Assembly (NCBI GenBank): GCA_028817755.1
Contig: JAPPPA010000290.1
Location: 1 to 13,679 of the forward strand
Source of the DNA: Gammaproteobacteria bacterium
GTDB lineage: Bacteria; Pseudomonadota; Gammaproteobacteria; JAPPPA01
Direction of reading: 5' to 3'
DNA: 13,679 bases
The notes beneath the pieces were generated by a model, which saw nothing but the letters and a program-made list of their open reading frames with translations, ran no database searches and had not been told where the DNA came from. Below are positions 1 to 6,685 of this stretch, one piece after another; position 1 is the first letter of the stretch; each line of letters opens with the position of its first letter. The position numbers were made by a program, and so were the translations under genes.

Positions 1-711
1 CTGCTTAACCGCATTTTTCTAGATGTGGGCGAACCGGAATTTAAATTTGTTGCCCGTTCTGGCGCCTACTTCGGTTTTCTATTTGGCATTCCGCAAATGC
101 TGCTTTATTTAGTGTATCCAGCGAATTGGGTGTTACCGCTATTTGGCCTGCTAGTCGGTTACGCCACGAACTGGATTGCCCTAAAAGTCATCTTTGAACC
201 CAAAGACCCAATCCGCGTTGGCTTAGTGAAAATCCAAGGTTTATTCCTCAAACGCCAAGCCGAAGTCGGTCATGCTTACGCCAGCCTAGTCTCAGATGAA
301 ATTCTGACTCCACAAAATATGGCAGACGCTGTACTCAATGGCCCCAACTCAGACGCCTTAGACGAAGTGCTAGAACGCGAAGTTAAACGCGCCATTGATG
401 ACAGCGTCGGCATCACCATGCCAGTAGTCACCGCCGCCCTTGGCCGCGAAAACTACAAGAAGATGAAAGAAACCGCAGTAGCCGCCACGCATAAACGCGC
501 CGGTTCACTGATGGCACATGTGGGCAGTTACTTAGAAGAAGTGATGGATGTAAAAGCCACGCTTTCTACGCGACTAGCTGCACTCACACCAAAAGAGTTC
601 GAAGGCTTGCTTCGCCCCGCGTTTGAGCAAGACGAATGGATCTTGATTGCGGTGGGCGCGGCGCTGGGAATGGCAGCGGGCTTTGCGCAGCTGTTTTTGA
701 TGTTTAGCTAA
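1..711 (+). CDS. DUF445 family membrane protein, 3' part (5' end outside window)
   Basis: The frame is open from base 1 to the TAA at 709-711, giving 236 visible residues, so the gene begins upstream of the window; the GTG at 25 and ATG-like triplets near the edge are not credible starts. The motif GYATNWIALKVIF followed by EPKDP (around visible residues 55-72) is the typical DUF445 signature (GYxTNWxAxKxxFxPxxP). Hydrophobic segments lie at about visible residues 20-37 and 41-66, and a final one at about 211-235 closes the protein. The stretch between them is charged and helical. Family proteins are usually about 400 residues, so roughly the N-terminal 40% is missing. DUF445 proteins are inner-membrane proteins of unknown biochemical function. 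The 3' end overlaps the convergent hepT gene by 4 bp, with no terminator between them. Confidence 0.85.
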   Translation: MLNRIFLDVGEPEFKFVARSGAYFGFLFGIPQMLLYLVYPANWVLPLFGLLVGYATNWIALKVIFEPKDPIRVGLVKIQGLFLKRQAEVGHAYASLVSDEILTPQNMADAVLNGPNSDALDEVLEREVKRAIDDSVGITMPVVTAALGRENYKKMKETAVAATHKRAGSLMAHVGSYLEEVMDVKATLSTRLAALTPKEFEGLLRPAFEQDEWILIAVGAALGMAAGFAQLFLMFS

Positions 712-1037
712 AGCGCTTGTAGCACGTTCACTAACGGTTGCAACGACTCTTGGGCAACACGCCAGACTTCACTATCGTCGATGCTGGCGTAGCCGTGAAT
801 TAACACGTTGCGAAAACCGACAATATTAGGCAAGTCCGGTACTTTCTCGGCTACCTCAGGCGCAATCTTACTAAGCTGATTTAACGCTTCGCCGATAATT
901 TCAAACTGGCGCTCTACCGCTGAGCGCGTTTTGGCATCTGCGGCGTAAGCGTCGAAGTCTAAGTCATGGATAAACTCATCAATATGTGATGCCGCATTCA
1001 AGGCATCCCAAATTAATGCCTTAGCGTCAGGATGCAT
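708..1037 (-). CDS. hepT: HepT-like ribonuclease toxin of the HepT/MntA system (DUF86)
   Basis: This 109-residue all-helical protein has the HEPN/DUF86 hallmark RX4HXY as RNVLIHGY at residues 76-83 (R76, H81, Y83), and the EIIGEALNQLSK helix typical of HepT at about 46-57. In characterised systems (known from the family) HepT is an mRNA-cleaving RNase that the nucleotidyltransferase MntA silences by adding AMP units to the tyrosine of this motif; Y83 would be that residue here. The ATG lies inside the 3' end of mntA (11-bp overlap, 1027-1037), so translation is probably coupled, antitoxin first. The 3' end overlaps the DUF445 stop by 4 bp on the opposite strand. All key residues are intact, so the toxin looks functional. 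Activity is inferred. Confidence 0.9.
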   Translation of the reverse strand: MHPDAKALIWDALNAASHIDEFIHDLDFDAYAADAKTRSAVERQFEIIGEALNQLSKIAPEVAEKVPDLPNIVGFRNVLIHGYASIDDSEVWRVAQESLQPLVNVLQAL

Positions 1038-1332
1038 AAATCAGTTCACGCTCGGTATTGGCACGTTCCAACACATAAGGATTTTTAATGGCGTTGGTAT
1101 TAATCAAGTCAACCGACCGCCCCAAGGCTGAAGACAAGTCGCGTTTCAGCCCAAAGTAGCGGCTCAAAAATGTTTGTGTGTTTGGTTTAAACACATAAAG
1201 CAAATCAACATCACTGCTATTTGAGAAATCCGAACCACGCGCAGCCGAGCCGAACACTTCTAGGCGTTCAACTTCATAGCTTTCGCATATCTCAGCGATC
1301 CGGTTCAATTTTTCAGCTACATCTTTATGCAT
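1027..1332 (-). CDS. mntA: MntA-type minimal nucleotidyltransferase antitoxin
   Basis: This 101-residue protein has the nucleotidyltransferase motif GS(A)ARGS...DVD: G28-S29 followed by D41-V42-D43, and a third acidic residue at D75 in SVDLI. The spacing between GS and DxD is 11 residues, one more than the common 10. In the family, MntA transfers AMP from ATP to the HepT tyrosine and neutralises it. The gene precedes hepT and overlaps it by 11 bp. There is no Shine-Dalgarno sequence before the ATG (the preceding bases on the coding strand are AT-rich), and a good promoter is placed so that transcription would start at or next to the start codon. The start codon sits in a perfect 12-bp palindrome (TTTATGCATAAA, 1324-1335). 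Identification is secure from motif plus partner; regulation is inferred. Confidence 0.9.
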   Translation of the reverse strand: MHKDVAEKLNRIAEICESYEVERLEVFGSAARGSDFSNSSDVDLLYVFKPNTQTFLSRYFGLKRDLSSALGRSVDLINTNAIKNPYVLERANTERELIYAS

Positions 1333-1353
1333 AAACTAAATAATAAGATGCAT
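1324..1353. promoter_or_regulatory. Paired ATGCAT palindromes, candidate operator of mntA-hepT
   Basis: ATGCAT occurs at 1327-1332 (inside TTTATGCATAAA, 1324-1335) and at 1348-1353, both preceded by TT on the minus strand. The centres are 21 bp apart, which is two helical turns. One copy covers the mntA start codon and expected transcription start; the other lies in the spacer between the -35 and -10 boxes. A third TTTATGCAT copy covers the hepT start codon (ATGCAT at 1032-1037). The placement fits an autoregulatory operator, but the hepT copy and the shared Met-His start could also be coincidence of coding sequence. Confidence 0.35.
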
Positions 1354-1368
1354 AAGCAGTTGGCGCAA
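1340..1368 (-). promoter_or_regulatory. Candidate mntA-hepT promoter, predicted leaderless
   Basis: On the minus strand, a -35-like TTGCGC (1363-1368) is followed after exactly 17 bases by TATTAT (1340-1345, five of six matches to TATAAT). Only 7 bases separate this -10 box from the mntA ATG at 1332, so the transcript would begin at about 1332-1333, giving a leaderless mRNA. This fits the lack of a ribosome binding site before mntA. The -35 matches only three of six consensus positions, which is common for regulated promoters. The prediction is by eye. Confidence 0.5.
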
Positions 1369-1373
1369 AATCA

Positions 1374-1389
1374 CTCAGTATCTACTGAG
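1374..1389. terminator. 16-bp palindrome at ceramidase stop: weak terminator or operator
   Basis: CTCAGTA-TC-TACTGAG is a perfect inverted repeat overlapping the TAG stop of the ceramidase gene (1382-1384). Read on the minus strand as RNA it forms a 6-7 bp stem followed by TGATTTT, so it could be a weak intrinsic terminator separating ceramidase from mntA. It also lies just upstream of the mntA -35 box, so a DNA-binding role is possible. The stem is short and the T run is not immediate, hence low confidence for termination. Confidence 0.3.
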
Positions 1390-3799
1390 CACAAGTCGCA
1401 ACCTCAAACTCATCGGTAGTACCGGAATAAGCACCACTCCCAGCCACGCCGTCATGGCGAATACGGTAGCGGCCTGGTTCTACGTCTTCCGGCAGAATCC
1501 AATCAACGCGGAATTCATTGGCGCCGAACTGGTTGATCTCGTATTCGTAGCGGGTAAACCAGTCGTTGTCGCGCTTGGCTACTTGCCAGCTGCCATCAGG
1601 CTGTTGCTGCTCTACAAAGAAATAGCTGTCTTCTGATTTCAGATCGTTACGCGGGTGCCCACCTACAAAACGCGCGGTAACCGTTACGCGATCGTCACCC
1701 AGCTCATAGCTTGGGTTCGGCTGTAGCGTCACGGTACCAAATGGGTCGGTTGGATTACCGTCATTCGCAGAGGTGTCGGCCACCATGGTGGATACTTCAC
1801 TGCGATAGCCGTTGTTCTCGTAAGGGCTGGTTGGCGTAGTGTCCGCTTTTACGTGAGCAGCTAAACGCACCATTTCTTGCTGCACCGCTTCTAAGGTCCA
1901 AGGGCCAAAAATGGTGGAGGCGCCTTCATAGTTTTGTACGGAATACTCTTCACGCGTGGTGAGGTAGTGCACAAAGCCGTTACTCAAACCTGAGATAACG
2001 GCGTAATCAATGCCGGCGTCTTCCAGCTCATTTAACACCACGTTACGAATACGACGGCCGCTATTGGTGGTGACTTCCCACGGCAATGCAATGATGGCCA
2101 AGTTGCCAAGCGTGACAATTTGAATCGGCAAGGTCATTGGCTCTAGCGTTTGTGTGCCGCCCGGCTGGTTAAATGGCGACTGCTGATTAAGCGGGAACAG
2201 AATCGGTTTTTCGGCTTGGCAGTCATAGTTCAGCGCGTCGTACACCGCATTGTCGCAACCCACTGGCACCAATAGGCCCGAAGGCAGCGCACCGTTTTGG
2301 CCGGCCGCGAAGCCATCTTCTAGCAAGGTAATCACTTCTGCTGGGTCTTGCGTATTGGCACAGGTTTGGCCTTCGCTGGCTGGGCCACGGCCATCTTCAG
2401 CGCCGCCAGCCATAGACACACCTAAAGCACCACTGCAGCTTTCATATACATCCGGTGCCTGCGGTTGCAGTTCTGCCGGGTAGTTACCGGGGTTGGCAAT
2501 TTGCACGGTAGACCAATCAATTTGAATGGCTTTAGCAGACACCTGGCCGACTAGGCGCTCGTTGGCATTGTCGTATAACTGCTTAGCGTGTCGGTATTGT
2601 TTGTAACCAGAGATCAGCGCGTTCTCAGGCTCGGTACGGCCACCGGCGCGGTTGCGGAATGCGTCACCTTCCAAGTCACGTAGTTCGGCTTCGGTTAAAT
2701 CGGGAATAAAGAGCGACGGCGATGCGTCACCCTCATCTGCCTGCATAAAGCCCGCTAAAAACGGCTCTGCTTGATTGGCTGAAAAATATTCGGTGTCAAA
2801 GTCTTGCTCAAAACGTAACGCGGCATAGCCTTTGTTGTCAGCTGATAGCAGCGTGTTGTTTTGGTAAATAGAGGTCACGTGAATGCCGTACCAATTCACC
2901 ATGCCCACCTCGGTGCCGTTGTCGCGCTGCAACTTCAGCAGCGACATCATGCGGTTGGTGCGTACCTCATTGCCGTCGGTATCCAAAAACGCATTTCGAT
3001 CCGCTTCTGGGTTTTCTAAATATGCCGGTACCGAGCGGTTGGTGGTGCCATTTAGCAACTCGGCCTGACTAAAGAGAATCGGGCCGTCAGTCGCGTTAGC
3101 TAGGTTGTTATGCGCGCGACGGATGGCAGCCATAATGCCGTTAATAGCCGCGGCTAAGTTTTGCGGGTCATGCCCACCGGTAAGTACGTGATAGGCATCG
3201 TGGTGCGACTGCCCGCCAGCGGTGCTGTGGCTGTGCGATGGATTCAGTACTACGTTATCGCGGTTATAGAAACCGCCCAGTTCATTATCTGCTGCCAGTG
3301 CATCAAGCACGCCTTGGCGGATAGATGTGAACATCAGGCCTAGGTCGTTTTGCACAATCACTGCGCGGCTGTCTTGACCGCCGCAGTTAGACTGAAAAAT
3401 AAATGCACGCGCGTGCTGGCGGTCGATCAAGCCAGACGAAATTTGGTCGCTATCGACATAGCCCGCCATGCTAGAGCCAGCGGTAGCGCCGGTAATGTCA
3501 CCCAAACCAGCGGCGTAGCGGAAGGTAGTATTGCTTTCGCAGGCACCGCTGTTTAAGGCAATGCCGGTACCACGCGTAGCATTACGTGCTTGATAGTGCG
3601 ATAAATCTTGCAGCGGCAAGTCAGCCGGTGTGCGCTGAATAGACACGATGTCGTTGTCAGACAAATGCCCTAGGCTGCAGGCACGTTGTTCCACCGGGTT
3701 GCCGTTTAACGGGCTTTGGGCCAAGTCTGGCGAATTACTGCCACAACCGACCAACACCGCAGCCGATACCAACACGGCCGAAGAAAATAGCGCTCGCAT
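1382..3799 (-). CDS. Neutral/alkaline (non-lysosomal) ceramidase, lipoprotein
   Basis: The 805-residue enzyme is predicted to cleave the amide bond of ceramide to sphingosine and fatty acid. A signal peptide ends in the lipobox LVGC (C19), so it is probably lipid-anchored and exported. Family signatures are in order: DITG...GY (101-114), PSHSHS (187-192; zinc-ligand region), NWYGIHVTS (302-310; H307), the amidase hexapeptide as GDASPS (357-362) with presumed nucleophile S360, DNKGYA (321-326), LPWEVTTNSGRR (572-583; E575), NYEGAST (623-629), and a C-terminal Ig-like domain from about 670. The usual hexapeptide is GDVSPN, so two positions differ but the serine is kept. At 805 residues it is longer than the P. 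aeruginosa enzyme (about 670); the region between S360 and E575 is enlarged and holds C455, C480, C515 and C527. The ATG has a GGGGGAGAG ribosome site. It is divergent from the hydrolase at 3908. Confidence 0.9.
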   Translation of the reverse strand: MRALFSSAVLVSAAVLVGCGSNSPDLAQSPLNGNPVEQRACSLGHLSDNDIVSIQRTPADLPLQDLSHYQARNATRGTGIALNSGACESNTTFRYAAGLGDITGATAGSSMAGYVDSDQISSGLIDRQHARAFIFQSNCGGQDSRAVIVQNDLGLMFTSIRQGVLDALAADNELGGFYNRDNVVLNPSHSHSTAGGQSHHDAYHVLTGGHDPQNLAAAINGIMAAIRRAHNNLANATDGPILFSQAELLNGTTNRSVPAYLENPEADRNAFLDTDGNEVRTNRMMSLLKLQRDNGTEVGMVNWYGIHVTSIYQNNTLLSADNKGYAALRFEQDFDTEYFSANQAEPFLAGFMQADEGDASPSLFIPDLTEAELRDLEGDAFRNRAGGRTEPENALISGYKQYRHAKQLYDNANERLVGQVSAKAIQIDWSTVQIANPGNYPAELQPQAPDVYESCSGALGVSMAGGAEDGRGPASEGQTCANTQDPAEVITLLEDGFAAGQNGALPSGLLVPVGCDNAVYDALNYDCQAEKPILFPLNQQSPFNQPGGTQTLEPMTLPIQIVTLGNLAIIALPWEVTTNSGRRIRNVVLNELEDAGIDYAVISGLSNGFVHYLTTREEYSVQNYEGASTIFGPWTLEAVQQEMVRLAAHVKADTTPTSPYENNGYRSEVSTMVADTSANDGNPTDPFGTVTLQPNPSYELGDDRVTVTARFVGGHPRNDLKSEDSYFFVEQQQPDGSWQVAKRDNDWFTRYEYEINQFGANEFRVDWILPEDVEPGRYRIRHDGVAGSGAYSGTTDEFEVATCAQ

Positions 3800-3829
3800 T
3801 AAAGTCTCTCCCCCAACGCTGCGCAGTCA

Positions 3830-3857
3830 TTGCGCTATACGTTAGCTGTTACATAAT
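3830..3857 (+). promoter_or_regulatory. Possible promoter of the alpha/beta hydrolase gene
   Basis: TTGCGC (3830-3835) and CATAAT (3852-3857, five of six to TATAAT) are 16 bases apart in the divergent 108-bp gap between the ceramidase and the hydrolase. Transcription would begin near 3864, leaving about 44 bases of leader. The -35 match is weak, so this is only a candidate. Confidence 0.25.
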
Positions 3858-3907
3858 CTTTAAACTGATTTAGCTAGTTATTCTGACATTTAACAAACCA
3901 CACTGCC

Positions 3908-4813
3908 ATGACCGACCCAGCCCACCAATCTGCCCCTTATGTCAGCCCTGCCGCTTGGCAACAGCAAGGGCAGTACTTTGCGTTTAACGGACAACAGATT
4001 TTCTATCGCGACAGCGGCATTGATGACAAACCCGTACTGCTGCTTATTCACGGCTTCCCCACTGCGTCATGGGACTGGCAACCGATTTGGCCAACCTTAG
4101 AAGCGCATTTCCGCGTTATTGCGCCAGACATGCTCGGTTTTGGCTTCTCTAGCAAGCCGCAAAAACACCAGTACAGCATTCATGAACAAGCTGATATTCA
4201 CGTAGCACTGCTAGCGCATTTAGGCATTCAACAATGCCATGCACTTGTTCATGACTACGGCGTGTCGGTGATGCAAGAATTGTTGGCAAGGCAAATTGAA
4301 AGCAGCCTTTCAAATCTGCAATTTGTCAGTGCCTGTTTTCTTAATGGCGGCTTGTACCCAGAGATGCACCGTGCTCGTTTCGTCCAAAAACTCATGTTAG
4401 GACCACTGGGGCCGCTGCTCTCTAAACTCACCAATCAAGGCCAGTTTAATCGCAGTTTTAGCGCGGTGTTTGGCCCCAACACACAACCCTCAAAGCAAGA
4501 GTTAGCGGACTTTTGGGCACTTATTAAGCACGCACAAGGCGACAAACTATTCCACCGTCTTATCCGTTATATGAAAGACCGAAAACAACACCGGAACCGT
4601 TGGGTGCACGCAATTGAAAACCCGGGCATTCCGGTACGCCTGATTAATGGCCCAGAAGACCCTGTTTCCGGCCGCCATTTAGTGGAGTACTATGCGAACA
4701 AAATTAGTAATGCCGATGTAGTGTTACTAGAGGGTATAGGTCATTACCCACAAGTGGAGGCGCCTCAGGCAGTGTTAAAACACTTTCTTGAGTTTTACAA
4801 AAGTATGAACTAA
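3908..4813 (+). CDS. Alpha/beta hydrolase with Asp nucleophile, MEST/epoxide-hydrolase-like
   Basis: This 301-residue protein has the full alpha/beta-hydrolase layout: oxyanion-hole motif HGFP (H48-P51) followed by TASWDW, the DMLGFGFS loop (74-81), a nucleophile elbow VHDYG with D116, a helical cap at about 140-235, the acid D251 in NGPEDP, and the catalytic H279 in GIGHYP. An aspartate nucleophile places it with epoxide hydrolases, haloalkane dehalogenases and the vertebrate MEST-like group rather than with serine esterases. The residue after the nucleophile is Y117, not the tryptophan that binds halide in haloalkane dehalogenases, so dehalogenation is unlikely. No signal peptide is seen, so it is probably cytoplasmic. 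The ATG lacks an obvious ribosome site, but no better in-frame start is visible. It is followed after 43 bases by the small helical protein gene and may share its transcript. The substrate is unknown. Confidence 0.8.
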   Translation: MTDPAHQSAPYVSPAAWQQQGQYFAFNGQQIFYRDSGIDDKPVLLLIHGFPTASWDWQPIWPTLEAHFRVIAPDMLGFGFSSKPQKHQYSIHEQADIHVALLAHLGIQQCHALVHDYGVSVMQELLARQIESSLSNLQFVSACFLNGGLYPEMHRARFVQKLMLGPLGPLLSKLTNQGQFNRSFSAVFGPNTQPSKQELADFWALIKHAQGDKLFHRLIRYMKDRKQHRNRWVHAIENPGIPVRLINGPEDPVSGRHLVEYYANKISNADVVLLEGIGHYPQVEAPQAVLKHFLEFYKSMN

Positions 4814-4844
4814 ATATTGCTGCTACTTCCCTAGCAGACGCCAC

Positions 4845-4859
4845 GGAGAAACGAAGTTG
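4845..4859 (+). promoter_or_regulatory. Shine-Dalgarno that selects a TTG start
   Basis: GGAG at 4845-4848 lies 8 bases before the TTG at 4857-4859. No in-frame ATG or GTG with a comparable site is present nearby: the first internal methionine codon follows eight more residues and lacks a ribosome site. This supports TTG as the real start of the small helical protein. Confidence 0.6.
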
Positions 4860-5156
4860 GACCTAAATAGTTACAAGCAACAAATGCTTTCCCAGTTGGA
4901 CGGCTACAAAGCCAAAGCCAACGACCTTAAAAACTTAGCTGAAGACCAGATTAGCGGTCAGATTTCAGAAGCTAAGCGCCTACGCAATGAAGTAGAGATT
5001 CAAATTGCCGACGCGCGCGAAGCCATTGAAGGCTTAGCCGAAAGCGGCATGGCAATTGGTAAAGACACCTTAGAAGACGCCAAAGGCGTTGCCGAAAAAG
5101 TCTTGGGTGAAGTTGCTGCAAAAGTAGACGAGCTCAAAACTAAAATTGGCAGCTAA
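4857..5156 (+). CDS. Small charged alpha-helical protein, function unknown
   Basis: The 99-residue protein is almost entirely predicted helix, rich in Ala, Glu, Lys, Asp and Leu, and has no Cys, Trp, Pro or His. Heptad-like spacing of hydrophobic residues suggests a coiled coil or amphipathic helices over about residues 5-62 and 70-97, broken by a Gly-containing stretch at about 59-68 (GLAESGMAIG). There is no signal peptide or membrane segment. The general look recalls phasins, apolipoprotein-like or YtxH-like stress proteins, but no family is recognised. It begins at TTG with a good GGAG site and is followed 12 bases later by a strong terminator, which argues that it is a real, expressed gene. 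It may be co-transcribed with the upstream hydrolase. A stem-loop (CTGCTA...TAGCAG, 4820-4837) lies in the gap between the two. Confidence 0.7.
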   Translation: MDLNSYKQQMLSQLDGYKAKANDLKNLAEDQISGQISEAKRLRNEVEIQIADAREAIEGLAESGMAIGKDTLEDAKGVAEKVLGEVAAKVDELKTKIGS

Positions 5157-5168
5157 CACGCTGCGCAT

Positions 5169-5198
5169 AAAAAAGGCCCGCAATAGCGGGCCTTTTTT
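5169..5198. terminator. Strong bidirectional intrinsic terminator
   Basis: AAAAAAGGCCCGC (5169-5181), loop AATA, then GCGGGCCTTTTTT (5186-5198) form a perfect stem with a U run in both directions. It lies between the convergent ends of the small helical protein gene (stop 5156) and ppiC (stop 5216) and should end transcription of both. Confidence 0.93.
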
Positions 5199-5215
5199 AT
5201 TCACGCGATTCGCGC

Positions 5216-5497
5216 TTAGTCGGTGCGACTAGTCACTTCCAACAAGTGATAACCAAACTGGGTTTTAACAGGGCCTTGCACGGTGTTAACCGGGGCGCTG
5301 AATACCACTTTGTCGAACTCAGGCACCATCATGCCCGGGCCAAAAGAACCTAAATCACCACCTTGCGCGCCAGACGGGCAAGTGGAGTTGGCTTTAGCAA
5401 CATCACCAAAGTCTGCGCCGCCTTCAATGTCGGCTTTAAGTGCTAGGCATTTGGCTTCGTCAGAAACCAAGATGTGTCGTGCGGTGGCTTGTGCCAT
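5216..5497 (-). CDS. ppiC: Parvulin-type peptidyl-prolyl cis-trans isomerase PpiC
   Basis: The 93-residue protein is the full length of the single-domain parvulin PpiC of E. coli and shares its blocks: ARHILV (6-11, with H8), CPSGAQGGDLGSF (40-52, with C40), MVPEFDKVVF (57-66, with F61) and TQFGYHLLEV (79-88, with F81 and H84). These residues line the active site in parvulins. The enzyme speeds cis-trans isomerisation of prolyl bonds in folding proteins. With no signal peptide it should act in the cytoplasm. The ribosome site AAGGA lies about 8 bases before the ATG. The gene is the last of the minus-strand series and ends at the bidirectional terminator. A 124-bp palindrome separates it from the upstream DUF2804 gene, so it may be expressed separately. 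Confidence 0.95.
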   Translation of the reverse strand: MAQATARHILVSDEAKCLALKADIEGGADFGDVAKANSTCPSGAQGGDLGSFGPGMMVPEFDKVVFSAPVNTVQGPVKTQFGYHLLEVTSRTD

Positions 5498-5526
5498 GTT
5501 GTATTTCCTTAATTAATCTAAATATT

Positions 5527-5650
5527 CCAGCGGCCTAGGGGCGCCGAGATCAAGGCAAAAAGTAGCTGAAAAAGCGGAATGTACAAGTAGTACATGAGCA
5601 TTTTGAAGCTGCTTTTTAACGCAGATATTCGGTGTTCCTAGGTTCGCTGG
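5527..5650. repeat. 124-bp imperfect palindromic intergenic element
   Basis: The whole gap segment folds back on itself. The outer arms are CCAGCG (5527-5532) with CGCTGG (5645-5650), then CCTAGG (5534-5539) with CCTAGG (5637-5642), CCGA (5544-5547) with TCGG near 5629-5632, and AAAAAGTAGCT near 5558-5568 with AGCTGCTTTTT near 5608-5618. The tip is ATGTAC-AAGTA-GTACAT (5579-5595). It abuts the DUF2804 stop codon and ends 30 bases before the ppiC start. It has no coding potential and no U tract. Its layout is like the mobile palindromic elements (REP/MITE-like) that occur in many copies in gammaproteobacterial genomes; only one copy lies in this window, so multi-copy status is inferred. Confidence 0.75.
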
Positions 5651-6685
5651 TTACCATTTGGCGTACTGATCTTCCACAAACCCATATTGGCTTTGTATTT
5701 CCAATCTTTCGCCTTCGGCAGTTTCAATAAAACCATCAAAGCGACCAAAAACTTGTTTGAAGTTGCTGGCCGCCAATAAAAAATTTTGCCGTTCCAGGTG
5801 CAAACCTTCGGGCGTAAAGTGCAGTTTTCCTTTGCCGTTAGCGAACGTTACCGTCCACGGTTGCATAGGATCATCCTGCTCATAATCAAATTGGGCCTGT
5901 CCGGCCGAAATACAAGCCCCATCTAACCAATAACAGTTTTCTGAGTAACTGGTTTCATTAACACCGCAAGACACGTTTAGGCCAATACTACGGCCGTCGG
6001 CTAATTCGCCACTAAAGCAGGCCCAGTTCCAGAAGGTTTCTCGGCGCATATAACCGGCTGAAAAGTCATGATGGCTGTAGGCATTAATCGCTTCCATATC
6101 GTAGTTGCCAAACGGGCCAGACACTTTGCCTGACACCGGCACAGCGGCCACTTTATGGGCATACACATAACCATTCCGACCAATTTGGCTATTAATCGAC
6201 ATGGGCTGAAAGCCGGCGGCGGTTTCATTTAGCGTAAGTTCGGCCTGTAACTTTTTGCCTAAATTTACGGTAATGGTCTTACTACGTGGGGCGTCGGCAT
6301 AACCAAAATGTACTTCACAACCCGGTGCTTTGAAATGAGACTGCCCTTGCACGGGCGAGTCTGAATTTTGAGTACCTAAAGCAAACGGGCTACGAAAGGT
6401 GTATTCCTTTAGCTCTTTGGTTTTGGGTAAATACACATAGCAGAACAACACCGAGGCGTAACGCACATTGGCCAAGGCACAGCCAAACAGCAGCTCGCTA
6501 CTAATCACACCAAAGTATTCAAACTGCTTAAAACCAACCCAGCGTTGAAAGGCACTGGCTTTGTTGCCCATTGGCGTGCGGTAATCAAAAGCCGCCGCAT
6601 TCACGCTTGGGATGGCGTCTTCAAAAACGCCAAATACTGGGCGCCCGTTATCGCCAATCACCGACGGCGGTGTTTGTTGCGTCAT
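5651..6685 (-). CDS. DUF2804 family protein
   Basis: The 344-residue protein matches DUF2804 in its second half: HHDFSAGYMRRETFWNWA (205-222), DGRSIGLNVSCGVNET (230-245), ENCYWLDG (249-256), PWTV (276-279) and the closing FGRFDGFI...EIQSQYGFVEDQYAKW (313-344). It is rich in Trp, Tyr and Phe and in predicted beta strands, without signal peptide or membrane segment. The length is normal for the family, whose biochemical function is unknown. The start ATG overlaps the stop of the upstream MBL-fold gene as ATGA (6682-6685), so the two are translationally coupled and probably work in the same process. The gene is followed directly by the 124-bp palindrome. Confidence 0.88.
   Translation of the reverse strand: MTQQTPPSVIGDNGRPVFGVFEDAIPSVNAAAFDYRTPMGNKASAFQRWVGFKQFEYFGVISSELLFGCALANVRYASVLFCYVYLPKTKELKEYTFRSPFALGTQNSDSPVQGQSHFKAPGCEVHFGYADAPRSKTITVNLGKKLQAELTLNETAAGFQPMSINSQIGRNGYVYAHKVAAVPVSGKVSGPFGNYDMEAINAYSHHDFSAGYMRRETFWNWACFSGELADGRSIGLNVSCGVNETSYSENCYWLDGACISAGQAQFDYEQDDPMQPWTVTFANGKGKLHFTPEGLHLERQNFLLAASNFKQVFGRFDGFIETAEGERLEIQSQYGFVEDQYAKW

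Noticed and set aside
1333..1353. Mini-ORF ATG CAT CTT ATT ATT TAG just upstream of and in frame with mntA, as a leader peptide
   Set aside because: The best promoter would start transcription downstream of it, and it has no ribosome site.
2250..3556. Plus-strand frames of 60-77 residues within the ceramidase gene
   Set aside because: They are antisense to a long gene with all family motifs and have no start signals or protein features.
3908..4813. Haloalkane dehalogenase assignment for the alpha/beta hydrolase
   Set aside because: The halide-binding tryptophan after the aspartate nucleophile is a tyrosine (HDYG), and the cap lacks the expected pattern.
4820..4837. CTGCTA/TAGCAG stem-loop after the alpha/beta hydrolase as a terminator
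   Set aside because: Only a 6-bp stem and no following T run; more likely the two genes are co-transcribed.
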